The notes under the pieces: generated by a model | The model's input: the letters and a program-made list of their open reading frames with translations, nothing else | Told to the model about the DNA's origin: nothing | Databases searched by the model: none | Translations under genes and position numbers: made by a program | In this document: positions 7,393 through 14,325 of the stretch, piece by piece | Layout of the letters: every line of letters starts with the position of its first letter | How positions within the stretch are numbered: the stretch's first letter is position 1 | NCBI GenBank assembly: GCA_002493965.1 | Contig: DLAP01000064.1 | Location: 1 to 21,486 of the forward strand | DNA: 21,486 nt | Origin: Clostridiales bacterium UBA7044 | Lineage (GTDB): Bacteria; Bacillota; Clostridia; Oscillospirales; Oscillospiraceae | Direction: 5' to 3'

Positions 7393-7413
7393 GCCTAAGT
7401 CCGGTTTCGTACT
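7372..7413 (+). promoter_or_regulatory. Tandem MarR-type operator dyads
   Basis: Two near-identical 16-base sites, 7372-7387 and 7398-7413, share 14 contiguous or near-contiguous bases (GTCCG[A/G]TTTCGTACT). Each is an imperfect palindrome of the form (A/T)GTnCGnnnnCGnACT. Their centres are 26 bases apart. The first fills the promoter spacer, the second lies just after the -10. The obvious ligand is the MarR protein encoded at 8281-8727 (inference). Confidence 0.75.
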
Positions 7414-7463
7414 GTTTTTCTTCTCTACGCAAACAGGACAGAAAAAGAAGGAGAATGAAGCGT

Positions 7464-8255
7464 ATGTCAGAGGTAATCGCCCGCCGCCAGTTTTCGCCGG
7501 GGTATATTGGATTTGATATTCTTTTTCTGCTTGCTTTTGCGGGTCTGCTGCTGTGGAAAAAGAAGTACATGACGGTTCTGATCGGCATTCTTTTTGGATT
7601 CATCTACATGGCGGTGGATTATGGTATTTTCCACTTACTCACCCATTCCCGCTCGATTTCAGCGGGGTACAGCTTATTCTGGGTTCTTTTTTGGATGTCC
7701 ATGAGCTATGGGTTTACCAACTTTACCTGGATCTGGCTGTGGCTGAGCAAAGACCGGCATTTATTCGAGTGGTCCCTTCTGATCCTGTCCTGGTGGTTCT
7801 GCTGCCCGCTGTTGGCTGGGACCTTCGCCCCCAGCGAAAACCCCATTGTGATCCAGCGCACCACCGGCGCCTATCATGGCTGGATGGCGCTGATTCTGTT
7901 TATCGGCTATCTGGCTCTGGTGATTTACAACCTCTGGCAGAAAGAGCCCAGGAAACGCGTCAATATTCCCTGGCTGCTGGCCATCGGGATCCTGGTTCAG
8001 TTTGGCTGGGAATCGGGGCTGCTGATCGGCGGCATCCGCAGTGCGGGCTTTGCCGCTGTGGAGCAAAAGCTGACGACGCTGATTGTAAACTCTCTGCTGG
8101 AAACCAATCTGGGGATGCCCTATATTTTCGCAATCTTCATCGCCTATTCCAGCCGATTTACGGAACAGCTGGTCCGGCGGAAGCAGCCCCTTGCCTTTAC
8201 AGAGCGCATTGGGGAGTGGAATGGGCAGCGTGTCCGTGATGAAGTTTTCCAGTGA
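7464..8255 (+). CDS. Uncharacterised multi-pass membrane protein
   Basis: A 263-residue protein with about seven hydrophobic segments (roughly residues 15-33, 38-58, 65-90, 102-120, 137-157, 171-191, 218-236), many Trp residues, and a basic C-terminal tail after the last helix. I do not recognise the family and propose no reaction. ATG 7464 is chosen because AAGGAG (7448-7453) is ten bases upstream; an in-frame ATG at 7455 is only one base from that site. It is the first gene behind the operator-controlled promoter and precedes marR by 25 bases, so it is co-regulated with the MATE exporter. A role in export, sensing or membrane protection is plausible but unproven. Confidence 0.75.
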   Translation: MSEVIARRQFSPGYIGFDILFLLAFAGLLLWKKKYMTVLIGILFGFIYMAVDYGIFHLLTHSRSISAGYSLFWVLFWMSMSYGFTNFTWIWLWLSKDRHLFEWSLLILSWWFCCPLLAGTFAPSENPIVIQRTTGAYHGWMALILFIGYLALVIYNLWQKEPRKRVNIPWLLAIGILVQFGWESGLLIGGIRSAGFAAVEQKLTTLIVNSLLETNLGMPYIFAIFIAYSSRFTEQLVRRKQPLAFTERIGEWNGQRVRDEVFQ

Positions 8256-8280
8256 AATCACAGTAATCTGGGAGGTTGCC

Positions 8281-8727
8281 ATGGAAAAAATCATGGAGGA
8301 AATGTGCAGATTCAACTACCTGCTCGGCGAAATTGACGCGGCCTACCATGAAGCCAGTCAAAAGCTCGGCCTGTCCGACAGCGCCATGCGGATTCTCTAT
8401 GTCATCTGCAATCATGGAGAGCAATGCTTGCTCAGCCAGATTTGCCATCTGTCCGGCACCAGCAAGCAGACCATCAACTCCTCCCTGCGCAAGCTGGAGG
8501 CGGAAGGAATCGTCCGGCTGGAGTCCCTTGCCGGGAGGCGGAAAAAGGTCTGCCTGACCCCACAGGGAAAGGAACTGGCTGACAATACTGTCTCTCACCT
8601 GATTGAGATAGAAAACGCTGTTTTCGGTTCCTGGTCGAAGCAGGAGCGGGAGCTGTATCTCAGTTTGACACAGCGATATTTCATTTCCTTCAGGGAAGGA
8701 GTTAAGGAGCTATCTGTAAAAGCATGA
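8281..8727 (+). CDS. MarR-family transcriptional regulator
   Basis: A 148-residue winged-helix protein. A dimerisation helix at the N-terminus is followed by the recognition region QICHLSGTSKQTINSSLRKL (about 53-72), typical of MarR proteins that sense small phenolic or cationic compounds, and a wing rich in basic residues (GRRKKVCLTPQGKEL, 85-99), then a C-terminal dimerisation helix. The open frame extends upstream to 8191, but GGGAGG (8270-8275) fixes the start at 8281. Its stop overlaps the MATE start (ATGA, 8724-8727), showing translational coupling. It probably represses its own operon at the two dyads 7372-7413. Confidence 0.92.
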   Translation: MEKIMEEMCRFNYLLGEIDAAYHEASQKLGLSDSAMRILYVICNHGEQCLLSQICHLSGTSKQTINSSLRKLEAEGIVRLESLAGRRKKVCLTPQGKELADNTVSHLIEIENAVFGSWSKQERELYLSLTQRYFISFREGVKELSVKA

Positions 8728-10058
8728 ACGCACTGCAATTATCTGATCACTTTACTTTCAAAAAGCTGATGCGGTTTACCCTTCCGTCCATTCTAATGAT
8801 GATTTTCACATCGATCTACGGTGTGGTGGATGGGTTTTTCGTCTCCAATTATGTTGGAAAAACACCCTTTGCCGCCGTCAACTTCATTATGCCCTTTCTC
8901 ATGATTCTCGGCTCCCTGGGCTTTATGTTCGGAACCGGCGGCAGCGCCCTGATTGCGAAAACTCTCGGAGAGAAGAAGCCTGACAAGGCAAGGCAGCTTT
9001 TTTCTCTGTTTATCTATGTGACGTTACTCTGCTCTGTTCTCCTCTCCCTGCTGGGGATTGCCTTCATCCGGCCCATTGCCGCATGGCTGGGCGCGGAAGG
9101 AACGATGCTTAACCAATGCGTCCTATATGGCCGCATTATTCTGACCGCCCTGCCCGCCTATATGCTCCAATATGAATTCCAGAGTTTTTTGGTCACGGCG
9201 GAAAAGCCTCAGTTGGGGCTGATATTTACCATTGCCGCCGGCCTGACCAATATGGTGCTGGACGCGCTCTTTGTGGCTGTCTTCCGATGGGGGCTTGTGG
9301 GCGCGGCGGCGGCAACCGCGATCAGTCAGGCCGTAGGCGGGTTTGCGCCGCTCATTTACTTCTTCCGTCCCAACACAAGTCTTCTGCGGCTGACCAGAAC
9401 GAAGTATGACGGGAAAGCCCTGGGTGCGGCCTGCCTCAACGGTTCCTCAGAGTTGGTGTCCAATATCTCCATGTCCATTGTCAGTATGCTCTACAATGCC
9501 CAGCTGATCCAATACGCCGGGGAAGACGGTGTGGCGGCATACGGTGTCCTGATGTATGTGAATATGATCTTTCTGGCTGTCTTTATCGGCTATTCCGTCG
9601 GGACAGCCCCCATCATCGGCTTTCACTATGGCGCCCAAAACCATCCGGAGCTGAAAAGCCTGCTGAAAAAAAGTCTTTGTCTCATCGGCTTCTTCTCCAT
9701 TGCCATGTTCGCTCTTGCGGAGGGGCTGGGCAGACCGCTCTCCCGGATTTTCGTAGGCTATGACCCAGCCCTTTTCGAGCTGACATCCCGGGGCTTTCTC
9801 ATCTACTCCTTTTCCTTTTTATTTTCCGGGATTGCCATATACGGCTCCTCGTTCTTCACCGCCCTCAATAACGGTTTGGTTTCCGCACTGATTTCCTTCC
9901 TGCGGACCTTCCTGTTTCAGGTAAGCACCGTGCTGCTCTTCCCGCTGCTCTGGGGAATCGACGGCATCTGGCTTTCCATCACAGCCGCTGAGCTGATGGC
10001 GGCAATCGTTACCGCCCTGTTCCTGATTGTGGAGCGAAAAAAATATCAATACGGATAA
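8724..10058 (+). CDS. MATE-family multidrug efflux transporter
   Basis: A 444-residue membrane protein with the size and two-fold repeat of MATE antiporters (about 12 transmembrane helices). Family-typical stretches include GVVDGFFVSNYVG near residue 32, FMFGTGGSALIAKTLGEKK in helix 2-3, and TNMVLDALFVAVFRWGLVGAAAATAISQ in the middle of the first half, with GYSVGTAPIIGFHYGAQNH as the equivalent in the second half. It exports cationic drugs or metabolites using a Na+ or H+ gradient. The MarR-MATE pairing resembles the MepR-MepA arrangement of Staphylococcus. The start overlaps the marR stop by four bases. The gene ends before an intergenic region with GC-rich hairpins. Confidence 0.94.
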   Translation: MNALQLSDHFTFKKLMRFTLPSILMMIFTSIYGVVDGFFVSNYVGKTPFAAVNFIMPFLMILGSLGFMFGTGGSALIAKTLGEKKPDKARQLFSLFIYVTLLCSVLLSLLGIAFIRPIAAWLGAEGTMLNQCVLYGRIILTALPAYMLQYEFQSFLVTAEKPQLGLIFTIAAGLTNMVLDALFVAVFRWGLVGAAAATAISQAVGGFAPLIYFFRPNTSLLRLTRTKYDGKALGAACLNGSSELVSNISMSIVSMLYNAQLIQYAGEDGVAAYGVLMYVNMIFLAVFIGYSVGTAPIIGFHYGAQNHPELKSLLKKSLCLIGFFSIAMFALAEGLGRPLSRIFVGYDPALFELTSRGFLIYSFSFLFSGIAIYGSSFFTALNNGLVSALISFLRTFLFQVSTVLLFPLLWGIDGIWLSITAAELMAAIVTALFLIVERKKYQYG

Positions 10059-10064
10059 ACCACG

Positions 10065-10260
10065 CCCGGGCTTTTCGCTTTGGAGAAGCCCGGGAATCCA
10101 TCTCCTGCGCCGGAATCGTCCAACCGCTTTTCTATTCACGGCTTTTATGCACTTCCCGGGACCTGCGGCATAAACTGTCTTATAAGCGTCTTTGCTTATT
10201 CCAGGGAAGCTCTAAAAAAACGGCCAGGTTTTCCCCCGGCCGTTTCTGGATTCCGGGCTT
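10065..10260. repeat. Nested inverted repeats between the MATE gene and the Cys-rich gene
   Basis: The 225-base gap contains a 9-bp hairpin (CCCGGGCTT 10065-10073 with AAGCCCGGG 10086-10094). It also contains an 8-bp hairpin (AAACGGCC 10218-10225 with GGCCGTTT 10238-10245); a T7 run follows that hairpin only on the minus strand. In addition, 10086-10100 and 10247-10260 form a long-distance inverted repeat with a single base missing. No plus-strand T-tract follows, so these are poor MATE terminators. No gene and no clear promoter is visible here, although the Cys-rich gene must start within it. Confidence 0.55.
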
Positions 10261-10283
10261 CCCCAACACGGGAGGTACTATTT

Positions 10284-11102
10284 ATGTCCGAGCAACGCAC
10301 GGACACCCTGGGCTGCGACCACGAGGACCGGCGCCAGGCTATGTCCATCCACACACAGAAGATCACCGACTCCTGTCGGGATAAGGACTGCATCGAAGAC
10401 CTGCGGGTCTATCTGACAAACTGCTCTCAGCAGATCTTGGATGCCTCTACCAATGTCCGGGTGCGCTGCGCCGAGCTGCTGACCACCTGCATTGAAGTGG
10501 AGCCGGTGGCTTTCGACCGAAATCACTACACCATCGACATGACCTTCTACTATCGGATTCTGGCGGACGCGGTGCAGGGCTGCTGCCGCCCCACCACCCT
10601 CTCCGGCCTGGCCGTCTTCTGCAAGCGGGCGGTGCTGTGCGGGGAAGACAGTCACGCACATATCTTCCGCAGTGACACCCGCATCGGCGCTCCCGACGGC
10701 ATGACCCGTCTCTATGCCAACCGTCCCACCGCCGTAGTGGAGGTGCTGGAACCCATGGTTCTCTCCAGCAAGGTAAAGGATTCCTGCGACTGCCAGAGTG
10801 ACGCCGCCGCCCAGGTGCCGGAGGCCATCCGCGGCCTATTTGATGAGGAGCTTGCCATGTCCTGCGGCCAAAAGCGGCTGTACGTCACCCTGGGCCAGTT
10901 CTCCATCGTCCGGCTGGAGCGGGACGCCCAGCTGGTGATCCCGGTGCTGGAATACAGCATCCCGGAGAAGACCTGCTGCGAAAACCCCGGCTGTGCCGAA
11001 GATCCCTGCGAAATGTTCAGCCGGATTCCCTTCCCCGCTCAGCAGTTTTCTCCCAAGAATTGCGACGAAAAGGGCTGCCACTGTAAGTGCGAGCATGAAT
11101 AA
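10284..11102 (+). CDS. Cysteine-rich protein of unknown function
   Basis: A 272-residue soluble protein with 21 cysteines, many in pairs or short spacings: CRDKDC (31-36), CC (100-101), SCDC (167-170), CC (231-232), and a C-terminal cluster C260, C265, C267, C269 that looks metal-binding. The centre is beta-rich (for example HYTIDMTFYYRI, KRLYVTLGQFSIVRLERDAQLVIPVLEY), recalling structural or coat-type domains of spore formers. I do not recognise it with certainty; a spore-coat-like role is a low-confidence guess. There is no signal peptide or membrane segment. GGGAGG (10270-10275) fixes the start; the frame is open upstream to 10080 without support. It is a single-gene unit ending in a strong terminator. 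Confidence 0.82.
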   Translation: MSEQRTDTLGCDHEDRRQAMSIHTQKITDSCRDKDCIEDLRVYLTNCSQQILDASTNVRVRCAELLTTCIEVEPVAFDRNHYTIDMTFYYRILADAVQGCCRPTTLSGLAVFCKRAVLCGEDSHAHIFRSDTRIGAPDGMTRLYANRPTAVVEVLEPMVLSSKVKDSCDCQSDAAAQVPEAIRGLFDEELAMSCGQKRLYVTLGQFSIVRLERDAQLVIPVLEYSIPEKTCCENPGCAEDPCEMFSRIPFPAQQFSPKNCDEKGCHCKCEHE

Positions 11103-11117
11103 TACTGATATTCAATA

Positions 11118-11148
11118 AAAAACTTTAATTCATAGAATTGAAGTTTTT
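11118..11148 (+). terminator. Terminator of the Cys-rich gene
   Basis: A 14-bp stem with one G/U pair (11118-11131 with 11135-11148) and a 3-base loop ends in TTTTTATAT. It is A/T-rich and symmetrical, so it may also function on the other strand. Confidence 0.85.
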
Positions 11149-11171
11149 ATATGAAGATCATAATGAGACGG

Positions 11172-11207
11172 GTTTTCATGATTTTCTTTCCCGAAAATCA
11201 TGAAAAC
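11172..11207. repeat. Perfect 15-bp inverted repeat
   Basis: Arms 11172-11186 and 11193-11207 (GTTTTCATGATTTTC and its exact complement) flank a 6-base loop. It has no T-tract and no coding context. It belongs to a cluster of five hairpins in this intergenic stretch. Confidence 0.85.
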
Positions 11208-11230
11208 GGCAGCGTCGCTAGACGATGCCC

Positions 11231-11260
11231 ACCCAATAAAACTTAAGAGTTTTATTGGGT
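11231..11260. repeat. Perfect 13-bp inverted repeat
   Basis: Arms 11231-11243 and 11248-11260 (ACCCAATAAAACT and its complement) with a TAAG loop. It is unrelated in sequence to the 15-bp hairpin before it. Confidence 0.85.
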
Positions 11261-11271
11261 ATTAGTATAAG

Positions 11272-11299
11272 AAAAGCCGCTGCGGGAAAACCGCAGCGG
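11272..11299 (-). terminator. Terminator of the ATP-grasp operon
   Basis: A 9-bp perfect GC stem (11277-11285 with 11291-11299) is followed on the minus strand by GCTTTTCTTA. It lies downstream of the ATP-grasp stop codon and is the best candidate for ending the minus-strand operon. Confidence 0.75.
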
Positions 11300-11309
11300 T
11301 TAAACTTTT

Positions 11310-11333
11310 GGGGCACCTGGTAACAGGTGCCCC
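11310..11333 (-). repeat. 10-bp hairpin just after the ATP-grasp stop
   Basis: GGGGCACCTG (11310-11319) and CAGGTGCCCC (11324-11333) pair perfectly across a 4-base loop, six bases after the stop codon on the minus strand. It lacks a T-tract and is followed by the terminator hairpin, so it may protect the 3' end of the transcript (inference). Confidence 0.7.
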
Positions 11334-11339
11334 AGTTTG

Positions 11340-12539
11340 TTATTCATTTTCGAAGGTTGCGGACAGGTCGTCGTAATACGCCATCATTTCCTCTTCCGTG
11401 TCAAAATTGGCAACGTACATCTGGTTTGCCATGGCGCTGGAGAGGGCGTCCGGGATCCGGCCATGCATGACCATTTTGTCGCCGTACTTCATCATGATCT
11501 CGTAGTCGTCCAGCTTGTACCGACGGCCGTCCCGGCGGCCATAGAAGGCGCAGAAGTGGTGATTGCCGGTGCCCTTGGTGTTGCAGTCAAAGGCCACCAT
11601 ATCCGCCCAGATCTTATACACATCCGTCTCCTGGGAGTAGTTGTACATATCCGGGGTGTAGCCGCCGGCGGGGCGCATGTTGACTTCCAGACCGATGACA
11701 TCACCCTTCCTGCCCAGGCCCTCCTGGTCCTCGTTCAGCACAAAGAACTCCAGATGGATAAACCGGGATTTGACGCCGAAGGCTTCCACCGTGGCAAGGC
11801 CCGCCTGGCGAATCTTCTCCGGCAGCTCCTTCACCAGATAGTAGACGGAGTCGCCTCCCTCGTTCACAATGTCCATCAGAGACAAAGGCGTAATGTTGCC
11901 GGATTCAAAGAGCATCTGCCCCTTGGAATCCACAATGCCGTCGAAGGTCTGAACATAGCCGTTGACATATTCTTCCATGATATAGACGGCGCTGTCCTTC
12001 GTGGCCATAAACCAGCGGACATCCTCGTCGGAGAGCAGCTTGTAGGTGTTGTTGGCCCCCACGCCGTTGTCAGGCTTGACCACTACAGGGTAGCCCACGA
12101 TGTTCGCAAACTCCAACGCATCCTCCAATCCCTCCACCAGGTGGTACCGGGCAGTGGGAATACCGGCCTTGGCGTAGTACTCCTTCATAACGGACTTAAA
12201 CTTGATTCGGTCCATCTCATGAAGCTTGGGGCCGGTGGTGATATTGAATTCCGTCCGCAGCCAGGCATCCCGCATGAGCCAATACTCATTGTTGGACTCC
12301 AGCCAGTCGATTTTGCCATATTTGAAGGTAAAATAGGCCACGGCCTTGAAAACCTCGTCGTTATTCTCCAGGCTGGAAACCTTATAGTATTCATGGAGGG
12401 AGTCCCGCAGTTCCTGAAGCAGGCCGTCATAGGGGCAGTCGCCGATGCCCAGGACCCGCATTCCGTTATTCTTCAGTTCCCGACAGAATTTCCAGTAGGT
12501 CATGGGAAAGTTGGGGGAGATAAAAATAAAGTTTTTCAT
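11340..12539 (-). CDS. ATP-grasp domain ligase of unknown substrate
   Basis: A 399-residue ATP-grasp protein. The N-terminal pre-ATP-grasp domain starts MKNFIFISPNFP. The ATP-binding core shows K155 in PVVVKPDNGVGA (151-162), the hinge acids E189-E190 in YIMEEYVNG, and the Mg-binding E285 and N287 in GLEVNMRPAGG. It should activate a carboxylate as acyl phosphate and join it to an amine or similar nucleophile. The C-terminal part (from about 305) shows no recognised domain. No signal peptide, so cytoplasmic. It is the last gene of a minus-strand operon after two esterases, 29 bases apart. AGGA (about 12549-12552) serves as the ribosome site. The natural product or metabolite it makes is unknown. 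Confidence 0.85.
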   Translation of the reverse strand: MKNFIFISPNFPMTYWKFCRELKNNGMRVLGIGDCPYDGLLQELRDSLHEYYKVSSLENNDEVFKAVAYFTFKYGKIDWLESNNEYWLMRDAWLRTEFNITTGPKLHEMDRIKFKSVMKEYYAKAGIPTARYHLVEGLEDALEFANIVGYPVVVKPDNGVGANNTYKLLSDEDVRWFMATKDSAVYIMEEYVNGYVQTFDGIVDSKGQMLFESGNITPLSLMDIVNEGGDSVYYLVKELPEKIRQAGLATVEAFGVKSRFIHLEFFVLNEDQEGLGRKGDVIGLEVNMRPAGGYTPDMYNYSQETDVYKIWADMVAFDCNTKGTGNHHFCAFYGRRDGRRYKLDDYEIMMKYGDKMVMHGRIPDALSSAMANQMYVANFDTEEEMMAYYDDLSATFENE

Positions 12540-12568
12540 GTTCTTTTCCTCTTTTCAAAAGCCTGAAT

Positions 12569-13327
12569 TCAGGGGTTCCCTAAGAACCAGGGCAGGTAAG
12601 TTTCCACCATCCGATACCACCAGGGCCAGTCGTGATCCACGTCATAGCCCCAGTATTCAAACCGGGTGTGGATTCCCTTCTGGCAGCACACCGTGTCCAG
12701 CCATCGGGTGGATTCCAGCAGCGGCTCCTCCCAGGCTCCCTGGCCGCAGACGATGAGGGACTTCTGACTATTGTAATAATCCCGATAGTAGTGGCCCTCC
12801 GGCATATTCTGCAGGTACAGGCAGGGGCAGTTGTTGTAAACCAGCTCGTCGCAGTAGTCCCCGAAGAAGAGCTTATTGTCATACAATCCGGAGATGGCAA
12901 AGCAGCTGTCAAACAGGTCCGGGCGGCGGTAGTAGAGGTTGGCGGCGTGCATGGCGCCCATGGAAGCGCCGAAGGTCATGATCCCCTGATCGTGACCGTT
13001 TGCCATACCGGCGATGTGCCGGATGGCGGGCACCAGTTCATTCACAATGTAGTTCATCCACTTCTCGTGGTTCTCGATGCGCCAGCGGTTGTCCGCCCCC
13101 TGGGCTGCCCAGGACTCATTGTCAATGGTGTCGCAGGAGAAGACCATACACTTGCCGCTTTCAATCCAGGGGGCCCAGTAATCGATCATGCGGAAGGACT
13201 CGAAGTCCCAGAACCGACCGCCCTGGCAGGGAATAAACAGGACGGGCTTTCCCCAGGAGCCGTAGATTTTGAACTCCATTTCCCGGTTTAAATAGCCGCT
13301 CCAATGCTTTTCATAACGTATTTCCAT
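12569..13327 (-). CDS. Esterase, alpha/beta hydrolase fold (second of the operon)
   Basis: A 252-residue cytoplasmic serine esterase of the esterase-D-like group. The nucleophile elbow is GASMGA with S122, and the catalytic His is probably H232 in YDVDHDW; an Asp before it completes a likely triad. The sequence is unusually rich in Trp and Tyr, particularly WRIENHEKW and DWPWWYRM, hinting at an aromatic or sugar-lined pocket. AGGAG lies six bases before the ATG, and the preceding esterase ends 25 bases upstream, so the genes are co-transcribed. The stop codon sits inside a 12-base palindrome (CCTGAATTCAGG). The substrate is unknown; acyl-sugar, acyl-peptide or siderophore-ester hydrolysis are all possible. 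Confidence 0.85.
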   Translation of the reverse strand: MEIRYEKHWSGYLNREMEFKIYGSWGKPVLFIPCQGGRFWDFESFRMIDYWAPWIESGKCMVFSCDTIDNESWAAQGADNRWRIENHEKWMNYIVNELVPAIRHIAGMANGHDQGIMTFGASMGAMHAANLYYRRPDLFDSCFAISGLYDNKLFFGDYCDELVYNNCPCLYLQNMPEGHYYRDYYNSQKSLIVCGQGAWEEPLLESTRWLDTVCCQKGIHTRFEYWGYDVDHDWPWWYRMVETYLPWFLGNP

Positions 13328-13352
13328 ATCTCTCTCCTATTATAAAGGGCTG

Positions 13353-14108
13353 TTACAGCCCCAGGCATTCCATAAATACGGGAATCTGCTTTTCCCAGGA
13401 GGCTTCCGAGTGGGTGCCGCCGGGGACGATCCGCAGGGCCAGATTCACCCGCTTGGTCAGCAGCAGGTGGGCAGTAGAGATGATCGCCTCGGCAGAGGCG
13501 GCATGGTTGAACATCTCGTTTTCGCCGTAATCCATGTAGATGGTGGTGTCCCGGCGGATGTGCGCCCGGGCAACCATTTCCAGCACCTTACCGGGCGCCA
13601 CCCAGAGGCTGGGAGACAGGCAAGCCCCCCGCTGGAAAATGTGATTATAGGTTGTCACCCCATACAGGGCGATGAGGCCGCCCATGGAGGAACCGGCAAG
13701 AATGGTGTTTTTCCGGTCCGGCAGGGTGCGGTAGTTGGCATCCACATAAGGTTTGAACACATTCACCATCCAGTTCATCATGGCTGCGCCCTTACCCTTG
13801 ATCTTGCCATGCTCCGAGTTTTCATAGGTCAGGGGGGAATATTCCACCAGTCGGCGGTTTCCCTGGTGGTTACATTCCACCGCCGCGATGATCAGCTGTT
13901 TCCCGCTTTCCCGCATAAACTTATCCATACCCCAGGACTTGCCGAAGGTGGCGTCCTCGTCGAAGAAAACATTGTGCCCATCAAACATATACATCACCGG
14001 GTAACGCTTGTCCGGGTTTTCGTCATACCCCTCCGGCAGACAGACATAGGCCCGGCGGGGCGTATCGCCGGACAGCTTCGGGATCGTCACATCCCATTTG
14101 ATTACCAT
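13353..14108 (-). CDS. Esterase, alpha/beta hydrolase fold (first of the operon)
   Basis: A 251-residue enzyme of the putative-esterase family (PF00756-like, which includes esterase D, Fes-type enterobactin esterases and feruloyl esterases). Signs are RRAYVCLPEGYDE, the oxyanion region YMFDGHNVFFD, the nucleophile elbow AGSSMGG (S141), and H233 in GGTHSEASWE; the acid is probably D193. It has no signal peptide and so acts inside the cell. It is the promoter-proximal gene of the esterase-esterase-ATP-grasp operon. GGGAGG (14120-14125) is 11 bases before the ATG. The two esterases share the fold but are not close copies. The intracellular location with a ligase suggests processing of a small ester, not plant polymer degradation. 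Confidence 0.87.
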   Translation of the reverse strand: MVIKWDVTIPKLSGDTPRRAYVCLPEGYDENPDKRYPVMYMFDGHNVFFDEDATFGKSWGMDKFMRESGKQLIIAAVECNHQGNRRLVEYSPLTYENSEHGKIKGKGAAMMNWMVNVFKPYVDANYRTLPDRKNTILAGSSMGGLIALYGVTTYNHIFQRGACLSPSLWVAPGKVLEMVARAHIRRDTTIYMDYGENEMFNHAASAEAIISTAHLLLTKRVNLALRIVPGGTHSEASWEKQIPVFMECLGL

Positions 14109-14154
14109 GTACTTTTTTTCCTCCCATGGATCTCCAGAAATTCAAAGCGGATAT

Positions 14155-14183
14155 AGTATAATTCTCAAATTTTCAATTGTCAA
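14155..14183 (-). promoter_or_regulatory. Promoter of the esterase/ATP-grasp operon
   Basis: On the minus strand TTGACA (14178-14183), exactly 17 bases, then TATACT (14155-14160), about 46 bases upstream of the first esterase ATG. The bases between this promoter and the S41 terminator (14184-14280) show no gene or clear regulatory repeat. Confidence 0.9.
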
Positions 14184-14280
14184 CCATTCCGGAGAAAAAT
14201 ATGCTTTTCCACAAAAAACATTTGCCCGCAAGCTGCGGACAGGTCATTTTGACTATAACCAAGTTCTGCCTTCCGAAAGG

Positions 14281-14322
14281 AAATCCCCCTGACGCGGGCA
14301 GTAAGCCCCGTCAGGAGGATTT
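14281..14322 (-). terminator. Terminator of the ftsEX-hydrolase-S41 region
   Basis: A 13-bp stem with one G/U pair (14281-14293 with 14310-14322) starts four bases after the S41 stop codon. A T-rich stretch (ATTTCCTTTC) follows on the minus strand. The loop is long at 16 bases. Confidence 0.75.
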
Positions 14323-14325
14323 TCC

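Noticed and set aside
7325..7516. A 63-codon plus-strand frame
   Set aside because: It covers the terminator tail, promoter and operators of the MATE operon and has no ribosome site.
12562..12573. Perfect 12-base palindrome CCTGAATTCAGG over the stop codon of the second esterase
   Set aside because: Too short to be a terminator and with no T-tract; no second copy seen in the window. Probably chance.
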